From a bacterium (lineage in GTDB: Bacteria > Patescibacteriota > Minisyncoccia > Phycocordibacterales > VMGT01), in NCBI GenBank assembly GCA_030697645.1, contig JAUYPI010000016.1:1-59413 (forward strand): DNA of 59,413 nt, written 5' to 3'. A model generated the notes under the pieces. The model saw nothing but the letters and a program-made list of their open reading frames with translations. It was not told the origin of the DNA and made no database searches. Shown here piece by piece: positions 1-11,214 of the stretch (positions are counted from its first letter, which is position 1; every line of letters starts with the position of its first letter). The translations under genes and the position numbers were made by a program.

Positions 1-1
1 C

Positions 2-646
2 GTTGATCTCATCCTCCGCACGTTCACCGGGCAGAACCTGAATTTTTGGACTACTGATAAGTACGATGTGTCCAAATGCGAGGCGGCGCAGGTGGGAGGG
101 ACGACACCGCCGCCACCGACCGAATCCCCGCCGCCTCCGCCACCACCACCGGCAGGAGATCCATTTCAGCAAAACAAAGAGACGCTCGCCCTGTTAAGCA
201 CCCTTCCTGCGGCACAATGGCAGGGCGCTACCAGTGGTAGTTGTTTTAACGCGGCTGGAGCGCAGGTGAGCGCTGTTACGAATCGTTCAGAATTGAGCGC
301 CGGCGTGCCTCTGACGGTCTGCAGCAGTGGCTGCAATACGAGCCCGATAGCATGCAAGTCAGGCACGGCCACGCTCAACCCGAATGCGCTCAATACCCTT
401 CTATTTCTTGCCCAGGAAGGCGTCGGTTTTACTGTTACTAGTATCTCCACCGGAAGTCATAGTCCAACATCGCAGCATTATGCCTTGAGAGCGGTGGACA
501 TAAGCGCTCCTTCGGTGAGTTATTCGGCCCTCTCTGCAAAACTTCAGACCATACCCGCGGTCAGTAAAGTGATCTGCGAGAACAGCAGCGGAGAAACGGC
601 ATGTACAGACTCGAGCGTCAATCATATTCATTTTGAGGTACGGTAA
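2..646 (+). CDS. C-terminal part of a secreted LAS-type (M15-like) peptidase
   Basis: The open frame runs in from the left edge, so the true start is missing. After ~30 visible residues comes a proline-rich linker (runs of P at about residues 36-50), then a ~130-residue domain. That domain holds S-x-H-x3-R-A-V-D (SQHYALRAVD) and ends in HIHFEVR, the pattern of the zinc ligands H, D and H in LAS peptidases (M15 D,D-carboxypeptidases and relatives). It probably trims peptidoglycan stems or acts as a cell-wall lysin. Four cysteines are spaced in the domain and could form disulfides, which fits an exported protein. The substrate is not readable from the sequence. The peptidase class is inferred from motifs only. 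Confidence 0.6.
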   Translation, partial: VDLILRTFTGQNLNFWTTDKYDVSKCEAAQVGGTTPPPPTESPPPPPPPPAGDPFQQNKETLALLSTLPAAQWQGATSGSCFNAAGAQVSAVTNRSELSAGVPLTVCSSGCNTSPIACKSGTATLNPNALNTLLFLAQEGVGFTVTSISTGSHSPTSQHYALRAVDISAPSVSYSALSAKLQTIPAVSKVICENSSGETACTDSSVNHIHFEVR

Positions 647-668
647 GGAGGTATCGCTTTTGTTTTTC

Positions 669-697
669 TTGCGGGATAATGGCACGCGTGCGATACT
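669..697 (+). promoter_or_regulatory. sigma70-like promoter for the DUF3105 gene
   Basis: TTGCGG (669-674), a 17-base spacer and GATACT (692-697), 14 bases before the ATG at 712. Confidence 0.45.
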
Positions 698-711
698 AGT
701 GGTACGGTGCC

Positions 712-1452
712 ATGAGCCAGCCCTGTATACACCCTATGCCAGAAGAAGCGCAGCAACAAAATGGAGCGTTCGAGTCGACAGTTCAACCTCCCGTTGTCGA
801 AAGTGCTAAACAAGTTTACGAGCGGCGCAGAGAGGCGAAGCGCGCTTCGCAGGCGGTAGGTGGCGGTCGCGATCTATCTGCCGCGAAACCAAAGCGCTCG
901 ATGCGCGTGTTCGTCTGGATCGTTGTGCTCATCGTCGTCGGCTACGGCCTGTATGTGCTCGTTTCGAATACTACGCCGCAGACCGAGGACATGAGCCGCA
1001 CCATACCGGATCAGGGACGCCAGCATATCAGTGCTGGGGCAGAGCACGTGCCTTACAACTCAAACCCGCCGACCTCAGGGCCACACTATGACACGCCGGC
1101 CCATCCCGGATTTCGCGAAGAGGCGATTGCCGATGAAAATTTGGTACATTCTCTTGAGCACGGGCTGGTTTGGGTCTCTTATGATCCGCGCGTCGGGGAG
1201 AGTGTGCGCGAGGGGCTCCGTAAGTTTGGGAGCGAGTGGGTCGTCGTTACCGCGCGTGAGGCAAATGAGACCGATATTGCGCTTGCCGCGTGGGGCCGAC
1301 TCGACGCGTTCAATCTCGAGCCTCGCGATGCATCGAACCTCGCGGATAGTGGGCTCGACGCAGTCACCGAGCAGCGCATCCGCGACTTTATCGCGCGGTA
1401 CCGCGGCCGCGGCCCGGAGAAAATTCCCGCCGGGCAGCATGGAGGAATCTAA
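712..1452 (+). CDS. DUF3105 membrane-anchored protein
   Basis: A 246-residue protein with a basic N-terminal region, one membrane segment (about residues 64-84, VFVWIVVLIVVGYGLYVLV) and an extracytoplasmic domain. The domain carries the DUF3105 hallmark NPPTSGPHY followed by HSLEHGLVWVSYDP, rich in histidines that could bind metal. The function of DUF3105 is not established; the family is common in Gram-positive bacteria and CPR. The start at 712 is supported by a promoter just upstream; an internal ATG at 736 is the alternative. The gene stands alone between the peptidase remnant and a heptamer array. Confidence 0.75.
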   Translation: MSQPCIHPMPEEAQQQNGAFESTVQPPVVESAKQVYERRREAKRASQAVGGGRDLSAAKPKRSMRVFVWIVVLIVVGYGLYVLVSNTTPQTEDMSRTIPDQGRQHISAGAEHVPYNSNPPTSGPHYDTPAHPGFREEAIADENLVHSLEHGLVWVSYDPRVGESVREGLRKFGSEWVVVTAREANETDIALAAWGRLDAFNLEPRDASNLADSGLDAVTEQRIRDFIARYRGRGPEKIPAGQHGGI

Positions 1453-1520
1453 CACGGCAGTGGCTGTACATGTGGAAGGTAGGCGGTATAGATTTTTGCT
1501 GTATTGACACGCGGTGCAGT

Positions 1521-1646
1521 ATTCAATTTTCAATGAGCAATTTTCAATAAATTTTCAATGTTTCAATGACGCAATGACGGACGACGTCGTGTTTGAAAAT
1601 TGAGTCATTGCAAAATTGATTGAAAATTGATAATTGAAAATTTTCG
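1521..1646. repeat. heptamer inverted array (AATTTTC type) before a start codon
   Basis: Left arm of AATTTTC-like units, core GACGACGTCGTGTTTG, right arm of GAAAATT-like units. It ends one base before the ATG at 1647. The same core recurs near 39850 and 45800 and, inverted, near 50530. Confidence 0.85.
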
Positions 1647-2594
1647 ATGGAAGACCTCACTAAGACCCAACTCATTCTCCTCGCGCTCCTGGTATCCTTC
1701 GTAACCTCGATGGCAACTGGCATTGTTGCGGTAACGCTGATGGAACAGGCGCCGGAGCCGGTGGTGCAGACGATCAACCGGATTGTGGAGCGCACGGTTG
1801 AGACCGTGCGCGAGGCGGTGCCCGTTTCCGAGAAGAGCCAACGACAAGCCACGACAAACACAATAAAAGAAACGACGGTCGTGGTGAAGGAAGAGGATTT
1901 GATCACGAGCACGATCGCAAAAAACTCAGCGACACTGGTGCGCATCAGCGCGCGCCTGGGAGTCGCACGCGAGGATGAGTTCGTCGGCCTCGGCGTCGTT
2001 GTCGGAGAGTCCGGCATCGTGGCCACCGACGCCGCCCTGCTCCCACCTGCGCCGAGTGCGCTCCGCGCAACCTTAAGCGACGGTACGTCCTACTCGCTCA
2101 TTGCTTTTCCTGGTACGGGCGATACAGGCATTGCTCTCCTCAAACTCAGCGAAACCGCGACGAGCTCGGAGAGCGTCCCGACGCCTGACCGAAAATTTGC
2201 CGCAGCCGTGTTTGCGGACGCCACAGCGCTCAAGCTTGGCCAAACCGTGATCGCCCTCGGCGGCGCGAGGCGCACCTCGGTCGCGATCGGCATTATCTCG
2301 GCATTAGTGACCGACGAAAATCAGAACGGCGTTTCGGGCGAGAATGAAACCGCTGCAGGGGGCACGACACCGGTGCGTCCCGTCGCTCCCGCGGTCGAGC
2401 GCATTGAGACCACACTCACCACGGGCGATATGCTCCCGGGCACGCCGGTCTTTAATATCTTCGGCGAGTTCGTCGCGCTCGCGGTTACCTCCCCGTCCGG
2501 CCCCGACACACGGGAATATATTGCGGGAGAGGGGCTTGCACGTTTGCTTGCCGCCGTCTCACCGGCCGTCCCGCGTTCGCTTGACAGGCGATAG
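1647..2594 (+). CDS. HtrA/trypsin-like pseudoprotease, membrane anchored
   Basis: A 315-residue protein with an N-terminal membrane helix (about residues 8-32), a charged spacer, then a chymotrypsin-fold domain resembling S1C/HtrA proteases. The usual V-T-N-x-H-V histidine region reads GIVATDAALL, so the catalytic His is absent. DTGIALLKL matches the D-x-A-(L/V)-L-K-(V/L) strand and keeps the Asp. The GNSGGP serine loop reads MLPGTPVFN, so the nucleophile is absent. The fold appears kept while the catalytic triad is lost, which suggests binding or scaffolding outside the membrane. There is no PDZ domain. A heptamer array directly precedes the ATG. Confidence 0.65.
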   Translation: MEDLTKTQLILLALLVSFVTSMATGIVAVTLMEQAPEPVVQTINRIVERTVETVREAVPVSEKSQRQATTNTIKETTVVVKEEDLITSTIAKNSATLVRISARLGVAREDEFVGLGVVVGESGIVATDAALLPPAPSALRATLSDGTSYSLIAFPGTGDTGIALLKLSETATSSESVPTPDRKFAAAVFADATALKLGQTVIALGGARRTSVAIGIISALVTDENQNGVSGENETAAGGTTPVRPVAPAVERIETTLTTGDMLPGTPVFNIFGEFVALAVTSPSGPDTREYIAGEGLARLLAAVSPAVPRSLDRR

Positions 2595-2610
2595 TTCATG
2601 TTGCTACAAT
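2581..2610 (+). promoter_or_regulatory. sigma70-like promoter for a small membrane gene
   Basis: TTGACA (2581-2586), an 18-base spacer and TACAAT (2605-2610), lying across the 3' end of the pseudoprotease gene. The ATG follows 17 bases later. Confidence 0.6.
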
Positions 2611-2627
2611 AAAGAGCGATAGACGTC

Positions 2628-2924
2628 ATGAGTCCTAAATATTTAAAATTTATTCTGATAGTAATTTCTGGACTGATTATAGTACCTGCGGTTTGGGTAC
2701 TAATAAACGGTTCGACTTCAACCAATTTGCAATCAAGTATAGCGTTACTTATTGCGCAAACACTTCTTGCGGTTATGCTTTTAATAAATGGGGCGATATT
2801 TCTAGAGAAGGGAAGAAATAAAAATCTCGGTTGGTTTTTATTTTTCGCGGCCGTGTTTTCTATAGCAGGTATTATCGCATCGTTCTTCAGCATAAGCGCA
2901 AGGGTCGATTCAATGCTCCCATGA
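2628..2924 (+). CDS. Small three-helix membrane protein of unknown function
   Basis: A 98-residue protein with three hydrophobic stretches (about residues 7-27, 37-57 and 68-88) and few charged residues apart from a K-rich loop (EKGRNKN). No family is recognised. Its base composition is clearly more AT-rich than clpC and the pseudoprotease around it, and it has its own good promoter overlapping the upstream gene. Both points fit an acquired single-gene cassette. No strong SD is visible before the ATG. Confidence 0.6.
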   Translation: MSPKYLKFILIVISGLIIVPAVWVLINGSTSTNLQSSIALLIAQTLLAVMLLINGAIFLEKGRNKNLGWFLFFAAVFSIAGIIASFFSISARVDSMLP

Positions 2925-2951
2925 AAAAGTTGCTCATTAAATATCCGCATT

Positions 2952-3063
2952 TCCAAACACGACTGTTGCTGCGCAGGCCAGGTCGTCGTGTTTGAAATTT
3001 TAAACTTTGGAAATTGGAATTTCATTGGGAATTGGTTATTGGTAATTAGAAATTGTGTACACC
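2952..3063. repeat. heptamer inverted array (AATTTCC type) before clpC
   Basis: Short left arm (ATTTCCAAACACGAC), core with GGTCGTCGTGTTTG, then a long right arm of GGAAATT/GGTAATT units. It ends in GAAATTGTGTACACC immediately before the clpC GTG. The same 15-base end precedes priA and mreC. Confidence 0.8.
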
Positions 3064-5763
<2,700 letters not shown>

Positions 5764-5764
5764 A

Positions 5765-5828
5765 GGGTGGAAAGTAGAGGGTAGAACTTTGCGTACCACT
5801 TTCCACTCTCTACTTTCCACCTTCTACT
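5765..5828. repeat. heptamer inverted array (CTACTTT type) before greA
   Basis: GTGGAAAGTAGAGGGTAGA, a short core GCGTACC, then the inverse arm of CTACTTT/CCACCTT units, ending ten bases before the greA ATG. Related arms occur at 38403, 46620 and 49258. Confidence 0.8.
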
Positions 5829-5837
5829 CTTCAACAA

Positions 5838-6299
5838 ATGGACAAACAACAACTCACCAAAGAAAAATACGCGGAGCTCGAGCGTGAGCTCACGGAACTT
5901 AAAACCGCTCGGCGACGTGAAGTCGCCGAGCAGCTTGAGTATGCGAAGTCGCTCGGCGATCTCTCGGAGAATGCCGAGTATCAGCAAGCGCGCGAGGAGC
6001 AAGCGCGCCTCGAGGAGCGCATTACGCGCCTCGAGACGATCCTCAAGCACGCGGTCATCATCGGCGACCGCCAGTCGAGTACGATTGATGTCGGCTCGAC
6101 CGTCGTGATCCGAAAGAAAGGCGATACGGAGTCGCGTACGTTTCGCATCGTCGGCTCCGAGGAGGCGAACATGGCCGAGGGCAAGCTCTCGGACAGCTCG
6201 CCGATCGGTGCGGCGCTTATCGGCAAGAGCAAAGGCGAGCGTATCCGCGTCAGCACCCCGGGCGGCGAGGCGGAGTATGAGGTGATCGAGGTGAAGTAG
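5838..6299 (+). CDS. greA: Transcription elongation factor GreA
   Basis: A 153-residue protein of normal GreA length. The N-terminal antiparallel coiled coil (residues ~5-75) carries the GDLSENAEYQ tip region that enters the RNA polymerase secondary channel and promotes cleavage of backtracked RNA. The C-terminal FKBP-like domain (~80-153) ends in GGEAEYEVIEV. It rescues stalled polymerase in the cytoplasm. No SD is seen. The start is set by the array that ends just upstream and by the conserved first residues (LTKEKYAELERELTELK). Confidence 0.95.
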   Translation: MDKQQLTKEKYAELERELTELKTARRREVAEQLEYAKSLGDLSENAEYQQAREEQARLEERITRLETILKHAVIIGDRQSSTIDVGSTVVIRKKGDTESRTFRIVGSEEANMAEGKLSDSSPIGAALIGKSKGERIRVSTPGGEAEYEVIEVK

Positions 6300-6356
6300 C
6301 GCTCGTGCGAGCAGCATGCAACAAGCGGCAAGCATTGCGGACGACAAAGACGGCGC

Positions 6357-6380
6357 TCCGAGAATATGATTCTCGGGGCG
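6357..6380. terminator. Hairpin between convergent genes
   Basis: CTCCGAGAAT and ATTCTCGGGG face each other around ATG, between greA (+) and the PLP lyase gene (-). A T-run is lacking, so terminator function is uncertain. Confidence 0.35.
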
Positions 6381-6392
6381 AAGGGCGAATCC

Positions 6393-7682
6393 CTAGACAG
6401 CATCAAGTGCGGTTTCGATGTCCCACCACAGGTCCTCTGGATCTTCTATGCCGACCGAGAGGCGTATGAGATCATCTGGGATGCCGAGCCGCCTGCGCTC
6501 CTCGATCGGCATGCCGCGGTGGGTCGTATCTGCCGGTATGCACGCGATGGAGCCCGTGCAGCCGAGGCTCACCATCTGGGCAACAATGCGCAAGTTGTCT
6601 AAAAAGAGCCGTGCTGCCTTAACACCCCCGTGTACCGTAAATGAGATCATGGCGCCTGAAGAGCTGCACCGATTGTGCTCCATGACCTTGGCAGCGAGTT
6701 CGTTGGTTGCGGCATCAAATTCTGGATACCACATGTAGCGCACTTTCCTGTGTGTGCGTAGACGAGGCGCGAGGAAGCGGGCATTTTCTGTATGCTGTCG
6801 CATGCGCAGATAGAGCGTTTTGAGATTCTCCATGAGCTCTGATGCGTCCCGCGGGCTCATGATGGGCCCGTAGTGGGACCGTTTGGTCCGAATGAGCGCC
6901 ATATCATTGCTCGAGCCTGCGGCAGCGCCCGCCGTCACCGTGCCGCTTCCATTCAGATACTTTGTGGCAGAGTAGACGCTGATATCAGCGCCAAGCTCGA
7001 GCGGCTGCTGGTAGATCGGGCCCAGAAATGTGTCGTCGACGACAACAAGAACTCTTCTACCGTATACGCCTGCACAATCTTTCGCGAGTGTGACGCAGAG
7101 CGGTATATCAGTGTGGGTGAGGAGCGGATTCCCGGGAGATTCGACCCAAATCATGCGGAGTTTTTCCGCTCCCCCGATGCGCGAGCAGACTCTTAGTAGA
7201 TCTGCTTGGGTAGCATAGGAAGGGAACGGAGCGCTTTTGATGTCCCACTCTCGATAATCTCCCGTGAAGAGTCCGTACGTTCCGCCATAGAGTGGAGCGC
7301 TGAAGATCAGTCCATCGCCCGGGCGGAGAAAGGCGCGGCACACCGTATCTATGGCTGCCATGCCGCTTGAAAAAAGCACCGCTTTTTCAGCACCTGCGAT
7401 GACGACCGATAGGCGGTCTTCCAGAACCTCGAAATTCGGGTTATTGTACCTGGTGTAGAATAAGTCGCCGGGACCATCGCGCGCTGGCAGCGCTCCAGCA
7501 AGGCGATCGAACATTTCTTTGCTCGCAGCAGCAGACGGCGAGCCAAATGACGTGGTCTGGTAGATCGGCAAAACGTGTGCGTATTCCGACCATCCTGCTT
7601 CAAAACCGCCGTTTTGTATATAGGTCTCTGGATGGACTTCTCGCTCTGCCCCATTGGGCTTCTTTATTTTTCTGCCAAGCAT
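6393..7682 (-). CDS. Cys/Met-metabolism PLP enzyme (methionine gamma-lyase / cystathionine gamma-synthase family)
   Basis: A 429-residue fold-type I PLP enzyme. Family features: YNNPNFEVLEDRL near residue 90, the SSGMAAI phosphate-binding turn (~115), VESPGNP, the PLP-aspartate region VVVDDTF, and the Schiff-base lysine in SATKYLNGSG (~235). It would cleave or replace at the gamma carbon of sulfur amino acids: lyase, gamma-synthase or O-acylhomoserine sulfhydrylase. No Met or Cys pathway partners are nearby, so a catabolic lyase is as likely as biosynthesis. A clear SD (AAGGAG, 8 bases from the ATG) sets the start. Its codon use is less GC-rich than the core genes, and it diverges from the 2-hydroxyacid dehydrogenase gene. 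Confidence 0.85.
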   Translation of the reverse strand: MLGRKIKKPNGAEREVHPETYIQNGGFEAGWSEYAHVLPIYQTTSFGSPSAAASKEMFDRLAGALPARDGPGDLFYTRYNNPNFEVLEDRLSVVIAGAEKAVLFSSGMAAIDTVCRAFLRPGDGLIFSAPLYGGTYGLFTGDYREWDIKSAPFPSYATQADLLRVCSRIGGAEKLRMIWVESPGNPLLTHTDIPLCVTLAKDCAGVYGRRVLVVVDDTFLGPIYQQPLELGADISVYSATKYLNGSGTVTAGAAAGSSNDMALIRTKRSHYGPIMSPRDASELMENLKTLYLRMRQHTENARFLAPRLRTHRKVRYMWYPEFDAATNELAAKVMEHNRCSSSGAMISFTVHGGVKAARLFLDNLRIVAQMVSLGCTGSIACIPADTTHRGMPIEERRRLGIPDDLIRLSVGIEDPEDLWWDIETALDAV

Positions 7683-7788
7683 CGGTATACTCCTTGTTCA
7701 GCCGTTGTTGTGTTTTGAAGGTTACTGAACAGTATCTCATCCGCCCTCAGTATAGACGAAAGAGGGGTAATTGTATAGACCAAGACAT

Positions 7789-8772
7789 ATGAAAATTCTC
7801 ATCATTCCTTACGCCACTGAATCACCGGGCGTGCCGCTCGGGCCGCATACTTTTCGCGAGGTACATCTGCGGCAGATCGAGGAAGCGGCAGCGGGGAGAG
7901 CGGAGGTTGTCGTAGCGCTCCCCGAGGACGCGACAGTAAACCTCGCCGATGTTGACGTAATCGCCGGGTTTCCGAGCGCGATGCCTGACTTTGCAAATGC
8001 TCCGAACCTCCGGTGGGTACACTCGTTCTCGGCCGGCGTCGACCGCGTGCTCACGCCCGACATTCGAGAGCGCGATATTCTCCTCAGCAACTCCTCCGGC
8101 ATCCACGCGACGCCGATCGCCGAGCACATCCTCGGCTTCCTGCTCCTCTTCACTCGCGGCTTCTATCGAACATTCAAAAACCAGGCCGCGCATGTCTGGC
8201 AGAAGGACGAGACGCTCGGTGAGCTGCGCGACGCACACGTGCTCATTGTCGGCTTAGGCGCGATAGGCGCGGAGACCGCGCGCCTCGCGGCGGCCTTCAG
8301 CGCGCACGTGAGCGCGGTGGCTCGAGGGGCGCGGGAGAAATCGGCTTTTGTGGAGCGCATAGGCGTCACTGCCGATATGGACGCGATGCTGCCGGAGGCG
8401 GATTTTGTCGTTATCACGCTCCCGTACACGCCGGAGACGCACCATTTTTTTAGCGCGGAGCGGTTTGCGCTAATGAAGCCGAGCTCCGTCATTATAAACA
8501 TCGGCCGGGGTGGCATTATCGACCAGGCGGCGCTGATCGATGCGCTCAACGCGAAGAAAATTTTTGGCGCGGCGCTCGACGTGACTGATCCGGAGCCCCT
8601 GCCGAGCGATAGCCCGCTCTGGGGTATGGAGAACGTGATCATTACCCCGCATCACTCGGGCCTTTCCGGAGAGTACATGAATCGAGCGGTCTCGCTTTTT
8701 TGCGACAACCTCCGGGCGTTTCTCGATGGCTCTCCGCTCCCGACTGAAGTCGATAAAATAGTGGGGTATTGA
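7789..8772 (+). CDS. D-isomer specific 2-hydroxyacid dehydrogenase
   Basis: A 327-residue NAD(P)-dependent dehydrogenase. The N-terminal catalytic half begins KILIIPYATESPG. The Rossmann motif GLGAIG (~residue 155) has no acidic residue at the expected end of the second beta strand (SAVARG), which may favour NADPH. The catalytic set is Arg in NIGRGG (~240), Glu in DPEPLP (~265) and His in TPHHSG (~285). It reduces a 2-keto acid to a D-2-hydroxy acid; the substrate is unknown (glyoxylate, hydroxypyruvate or a D-lactate type). The ATG at 7789 is preferred over a frame extension to 7771. Its stop codon overlaps the first bases of a large palindrome. Confidence 0.88.
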   Translation: MKILIIPYATESPGVPLGPHTFREVHLRQIEEAAAGRAEVVVALPEDATVNLADVDVIAGFPSAMPDFANAPNLRWVHSFSAGVDRVLTPDIRERDILLSNSSGIHATPIAEHILGFLLLFTRGFYRTFKNQAAHVWQKDETLGELRDAHVLIVGLGAIGAETARLAAAFSAHVSAVARGAREKSAFVERIGVTADMDAMLPEADFVVITLPYTPETHHFFSAERFALMKPSSVIINIGRGGIIDQAALIDALNAKKIFGAALDVTDPEPLPSDSPLWGMENVIITPHHSGLSGEYMNRAVSLFCDNLRAFLDGSPLPTEVDKIVGY

Positions 8773-8957
8773 ACCGCTCACGCCTTTTATTTTTGTGCTC
8801 GTGCTTCGGTCTTTTCGAAATGGTGTCGCCTCGCTTGACGCAAAATGCAGAACTCGGCCTCCCTTTTGGGAGGCCTCAGACAGCTGCATTTTTCTACTCG
8901 GCTCGCCATTTCCTAAACACCTCTCGCAATGCACAAAAATAAAAGGTGCGAGCGGTT
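8772..8957. repeat. 186-bp imperfect palindrome (cruciform element)
   Basis: Two ~92-base arms are inverted copies of each other: AACCGCTC at both ends, CCTTTTATTTTTGTGC inside, GAAATGG further in, AATGCAG next, and GGCCTCCC/GGGAGGCC at the centre with loop TTTT. Transcribed RNA would form one long hairpin, so it could serve as a strong terminator for the dehydrogenase gene. No ORF lies inside. It resembles a non-autonomous element with terminal inverted repeats. Confidence 0.85.
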
Positions 8958-9050
8958 ACTTGCAGGTAGTTTACAAAAGTGGTTTTTTTGTTATCTTCTA
9001 TATCAGAGGTATCGGACTGGCAGCTATAGGGCCATAAAGGAGACGACGTC

Positions 9051-9401
9051 ATGAGTGTTTGGCGGATTGAACTCGACGAGATGATGAGTGCGCGGATTGA
9101 AGGCCTTGCTCGTGCGCTGGGTACGTCGGTGACGCCGTTGGTGCATGAGCTTTTACAATCCGCGCTCCGTGCCCGCAATCAAACCGAGGCGATTTGGCTC
9201 AAGGGCATTGACGAACACACACTTGGGACGGGGTTATTCATTATTCCCGACGTCATGAAAGGCGAGATCGGCGCAGTGCAAAAGATTATAGTGCCTGACC
9301 TCACCTATGAAGATTGTGTACGTCGGGGACAAGCCGCGATTGCCTTCAAGTGGGTGCCGCATACGGTGCAAAGTTACGAGGACATTATGAAGAGCACCTG
9401 A
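9051..9401 (+). CDS. Small protein with a ribbon-helix-helix-like N-terminus, unknown function
   Basis: A 116-residue protein. The first ~40 residues (WRIELDEMM then ARIEGLARALGTSVTPLVHELL) follow the strand-helix-helix pattern of ribbon-helix-helix DNA binders, but the match is weak. The C-terminal half is unrecognised. A strong SD (TAAAGGAG, ~10 bases before the ATG) and a following terminator at 9466-9497 make it a self-contained single-gene unit. A TTTACA/TTATCT pair at 8970-8996 may be its promoter. It follows directly on the 186-bp palindrome. Confidence 0.6.
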   Translation: MSVWRIELDEMMSARIEGLARALGTSVTPLVHELLQSALRARNQTEAIWLKGIDEHTLGTGLFIIPDVMKGEIGAVQKIIVPDLTYEDCVRRGQAAIAFKWVPHTVQSYEDIMKST

Positions 9402-9465
9402 CGCGGGTCTGCCTGCCAGTAGGCAGGTCTGCTTTTTGGCCCATAGAGACAATGTGCGAGAAAGA

Positions 9466-9497
9466 AAAAGGCGTATCGGGACACCGATACGCCTTTT
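9466..9497 (+). terminator. Rho-independent terminator
   Basis: A 14-bp perfect stem (AAAAGGCGTATCGG with its complement) and a GACA loop, ending in TTTT. The A-run on the 5' side makes it bidirectional. It closes the 9051 unit ahead of the lysS promoter. Confidence 0.85.
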
Positions 9498-9502
9498 GTG
9501 GA

Positions 9503-9533
9503 TTGGGTCAGGTGAGTGAGAGCGTGGTACAAT
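9503..9533 (+). promoter_or_regulatory. lysS promoter, near-leaderless
   Basis: TTGGGT (9503-9508) or GGGTCA (9505-9510), then TACAAT (9528-9533), only 9 bases before the ATG at 9543. The mRNA would start at or a few bases before the start codon. Confidence 0.5.
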
Positions 9534-9542
9534 ATATCGCGT

Positions 9543-11183
9543 ATGTTTTGGCCTGATCGAATGAGTGATGAGATTTTGCATGACGCCCGCTCTCGGGAGA
9601 AGCTTGCGGCGGGTAGCGTTCTTGTCGTGCGCGACGAGAAGACGATGTCCGGCAGAGTTCACGTAGGGTCGCTCCGGGGCGTTGTGATTCATGGGATTAT
9701 TGCGGAGGTTCTTGCCGAGCGTGGGGTGAGCGCGCGCTTTTTCTACGAGATCAATGACTTTGATCCAATGGATGACATCCCCGCATCGCTCGAGCGCGCG
9801 CGCTTTGAGCCGTACCTTGGTAAACCACTCGTCGATATTCCGGCGCCGGACGGCACATCGAAAAATTTTGCCGAGCAGTTTGCGGATGACTTTATCGGAG
9901 TGATTACGGAACTGGGGTTCGCTCCGGAGTATGTACGATCAAGCGAGGCATATCGCTCCGGCCGCTACAACGACGCGATCCGCGCTGTGCTCAAGAACGC
10001 TGAGGCAGTCCGCGAGATTTACAGGCGGGTCTCCGGCTCCGAGCGGCCGCTAGGTTGGCTACCGCTCCATGTGCTCTGCGAGCGCTGCGGCAAAATTAGC
10101 ACGACCGAAGCGAGCGATTTTGACGGCGAGACTGTTGCGTACCACTGCTCTCCGACGCACGTCGAGTGGACCCGAGGGTGTGACGTGCGAGGGCGGATCT
10201 CCCCCTTTGACGGCAGGGCTAAGCTCCCGTGGAAAGTCGAGTGGGCGGCGAAGTTCTCTGTCTTTGACGTCGCGGTTGAGGGGGCAGGGAAGGACCACGC
10301 GACCAAGGGCGGCGCGCGCGATGTCGCGGACAGCATCTCGCACGAGGTATTCCGCCGCGAGCCGCCCTTTGACATCCCCTACGAACACCTGATTATCGGC
10401 GGCCGGAAAATGTCCTCGTCAAAGGGCGTTGGTGCCTCAGCGCGGGCGGTCGCGGACCTTCTGCCGCCGGAGCTCCTCAGATTTCTCATGCTCGCGAAAG
10501 AGCCCCGCGAGGCGATCGAGTTTAACCCCGAGGGCGACACCATTCCCGCACTCTTTGACCTCTTCGACCGCTACGCCGGGCACTATTTTGGCACAAAAGA
10601 CGATGATTATGCGCGCGCGTTCCTCCTCTCGCACGCTCCGGCGCTGCACGCCGAGCTTCGCGACGTTTTCCGCCCGCGCTTTTCGCATGTGGCGTTCGTG
10701 GTGCAGATGCCGCACATGGATCTCGCACGCGAGACGGAGCATCTCAAAGGCACCGCGCTCTCGGAAGAAGACCAGGAGGAGCTTCGATCCCGCGCTAAGT
10801 ATGCAAGACACTGGCTTGCGCAGTACGCAAGCGAGCAGTACCGCTTTGCACTTACTGAGACGCTCCCTGAGGAAGCGCGGGGGTTCTCACGTGAGGTGCG
10901 CGCAGCGCTCCAAGATGTGCTCGAATATATCGAGACACACGCGGCGCTTGATGGCGATGCCCTGCACACGGCACTCCACGACATCCGTTCGCACCACGAG
11001 CTCGCACCCAAGGAATTCTTCGGCGCGCTCTACACGATTTTTCTCGGCAAAAATTACGGCCCGAAAGCCGGCTGGTTCCTCAGCGCGCTTGATCGTGAAC
11101 TCCTCCTCTCGCGCCTCGCGGAGAGCGCACTTGACAACTCCGCCGGTGTTAGTAGTATAGGGTTACTTATTAGCTTAATTTAA
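9543..11183 (+). CDS. lysS: Class I lysyl-tRNA synthetase
   Basis: A class I (archaeal-type) LysRS of 546 residues that charges tRNA-Lys. The Rossmann catalytic domain has the HIGH-like motif HVGSLRG (~residue 38), a zinc-knuckle-like C-x2-C (LCERCGK, ~180) and KMSSSKG (~289). An all-helical anticodon-binding C-terminus follows, ending with the LGKNYGPKAGWFLS signature region. The GTG/ATG choices upstream (from 9516) are rejected because the -10 box at 9528 lies inside them. The gene is monocistronic, with terminators before it and none obvious after. Confidence 0.93.
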   Translation: MFWPDRMSDEILHDARSREKLAAGSVLVVRDEKTMSGRVHVGSLRGVVIHGIIAEVLAERGVSARFFYEINDFDPMDDIPASLERARFEPYLGKPLVDIPAPDGTSKNFAEQFADDFIGVITELGFAPEYVRSSEAYRSGRYNDAIRAVLKNAEAVREIYRRVSGSERPLGWLPLHVLCERCGKISTTEASDFDGETVAYHCSPTHVEWTRGCDVRGRISPFDGRAKLPWKVEWAAKFSVFDVAVEGAGKDHATKGGARDVADSISHEVFRREPPFDIPYEHLIIGGRKMSSSKGVGASARAVADLLPPELLRFLMLAKEPREAIEFNPEGDTIPALFDLFDRYAGHYFGTKDDDYARAFLLSHAPALHAELRDVFRPRFSHVAFVVQMPHMDLARETEHLKGTALSEEDQEELRSRAKYARHWLAQYASEQYRFALTETLPEEARGFSREVRAALQDVLEYIETHAALDGDALHTALHDIRSHHELAPKEFFGALYTIFLGKNYGPKAGWFLSALDRELLLSRLAESALDNSAGVSSIGLLISLI

Positions 11184-11214
11184 TACGACGGTGGTCTGCC
11201 ACTGCTCCTCTGTT

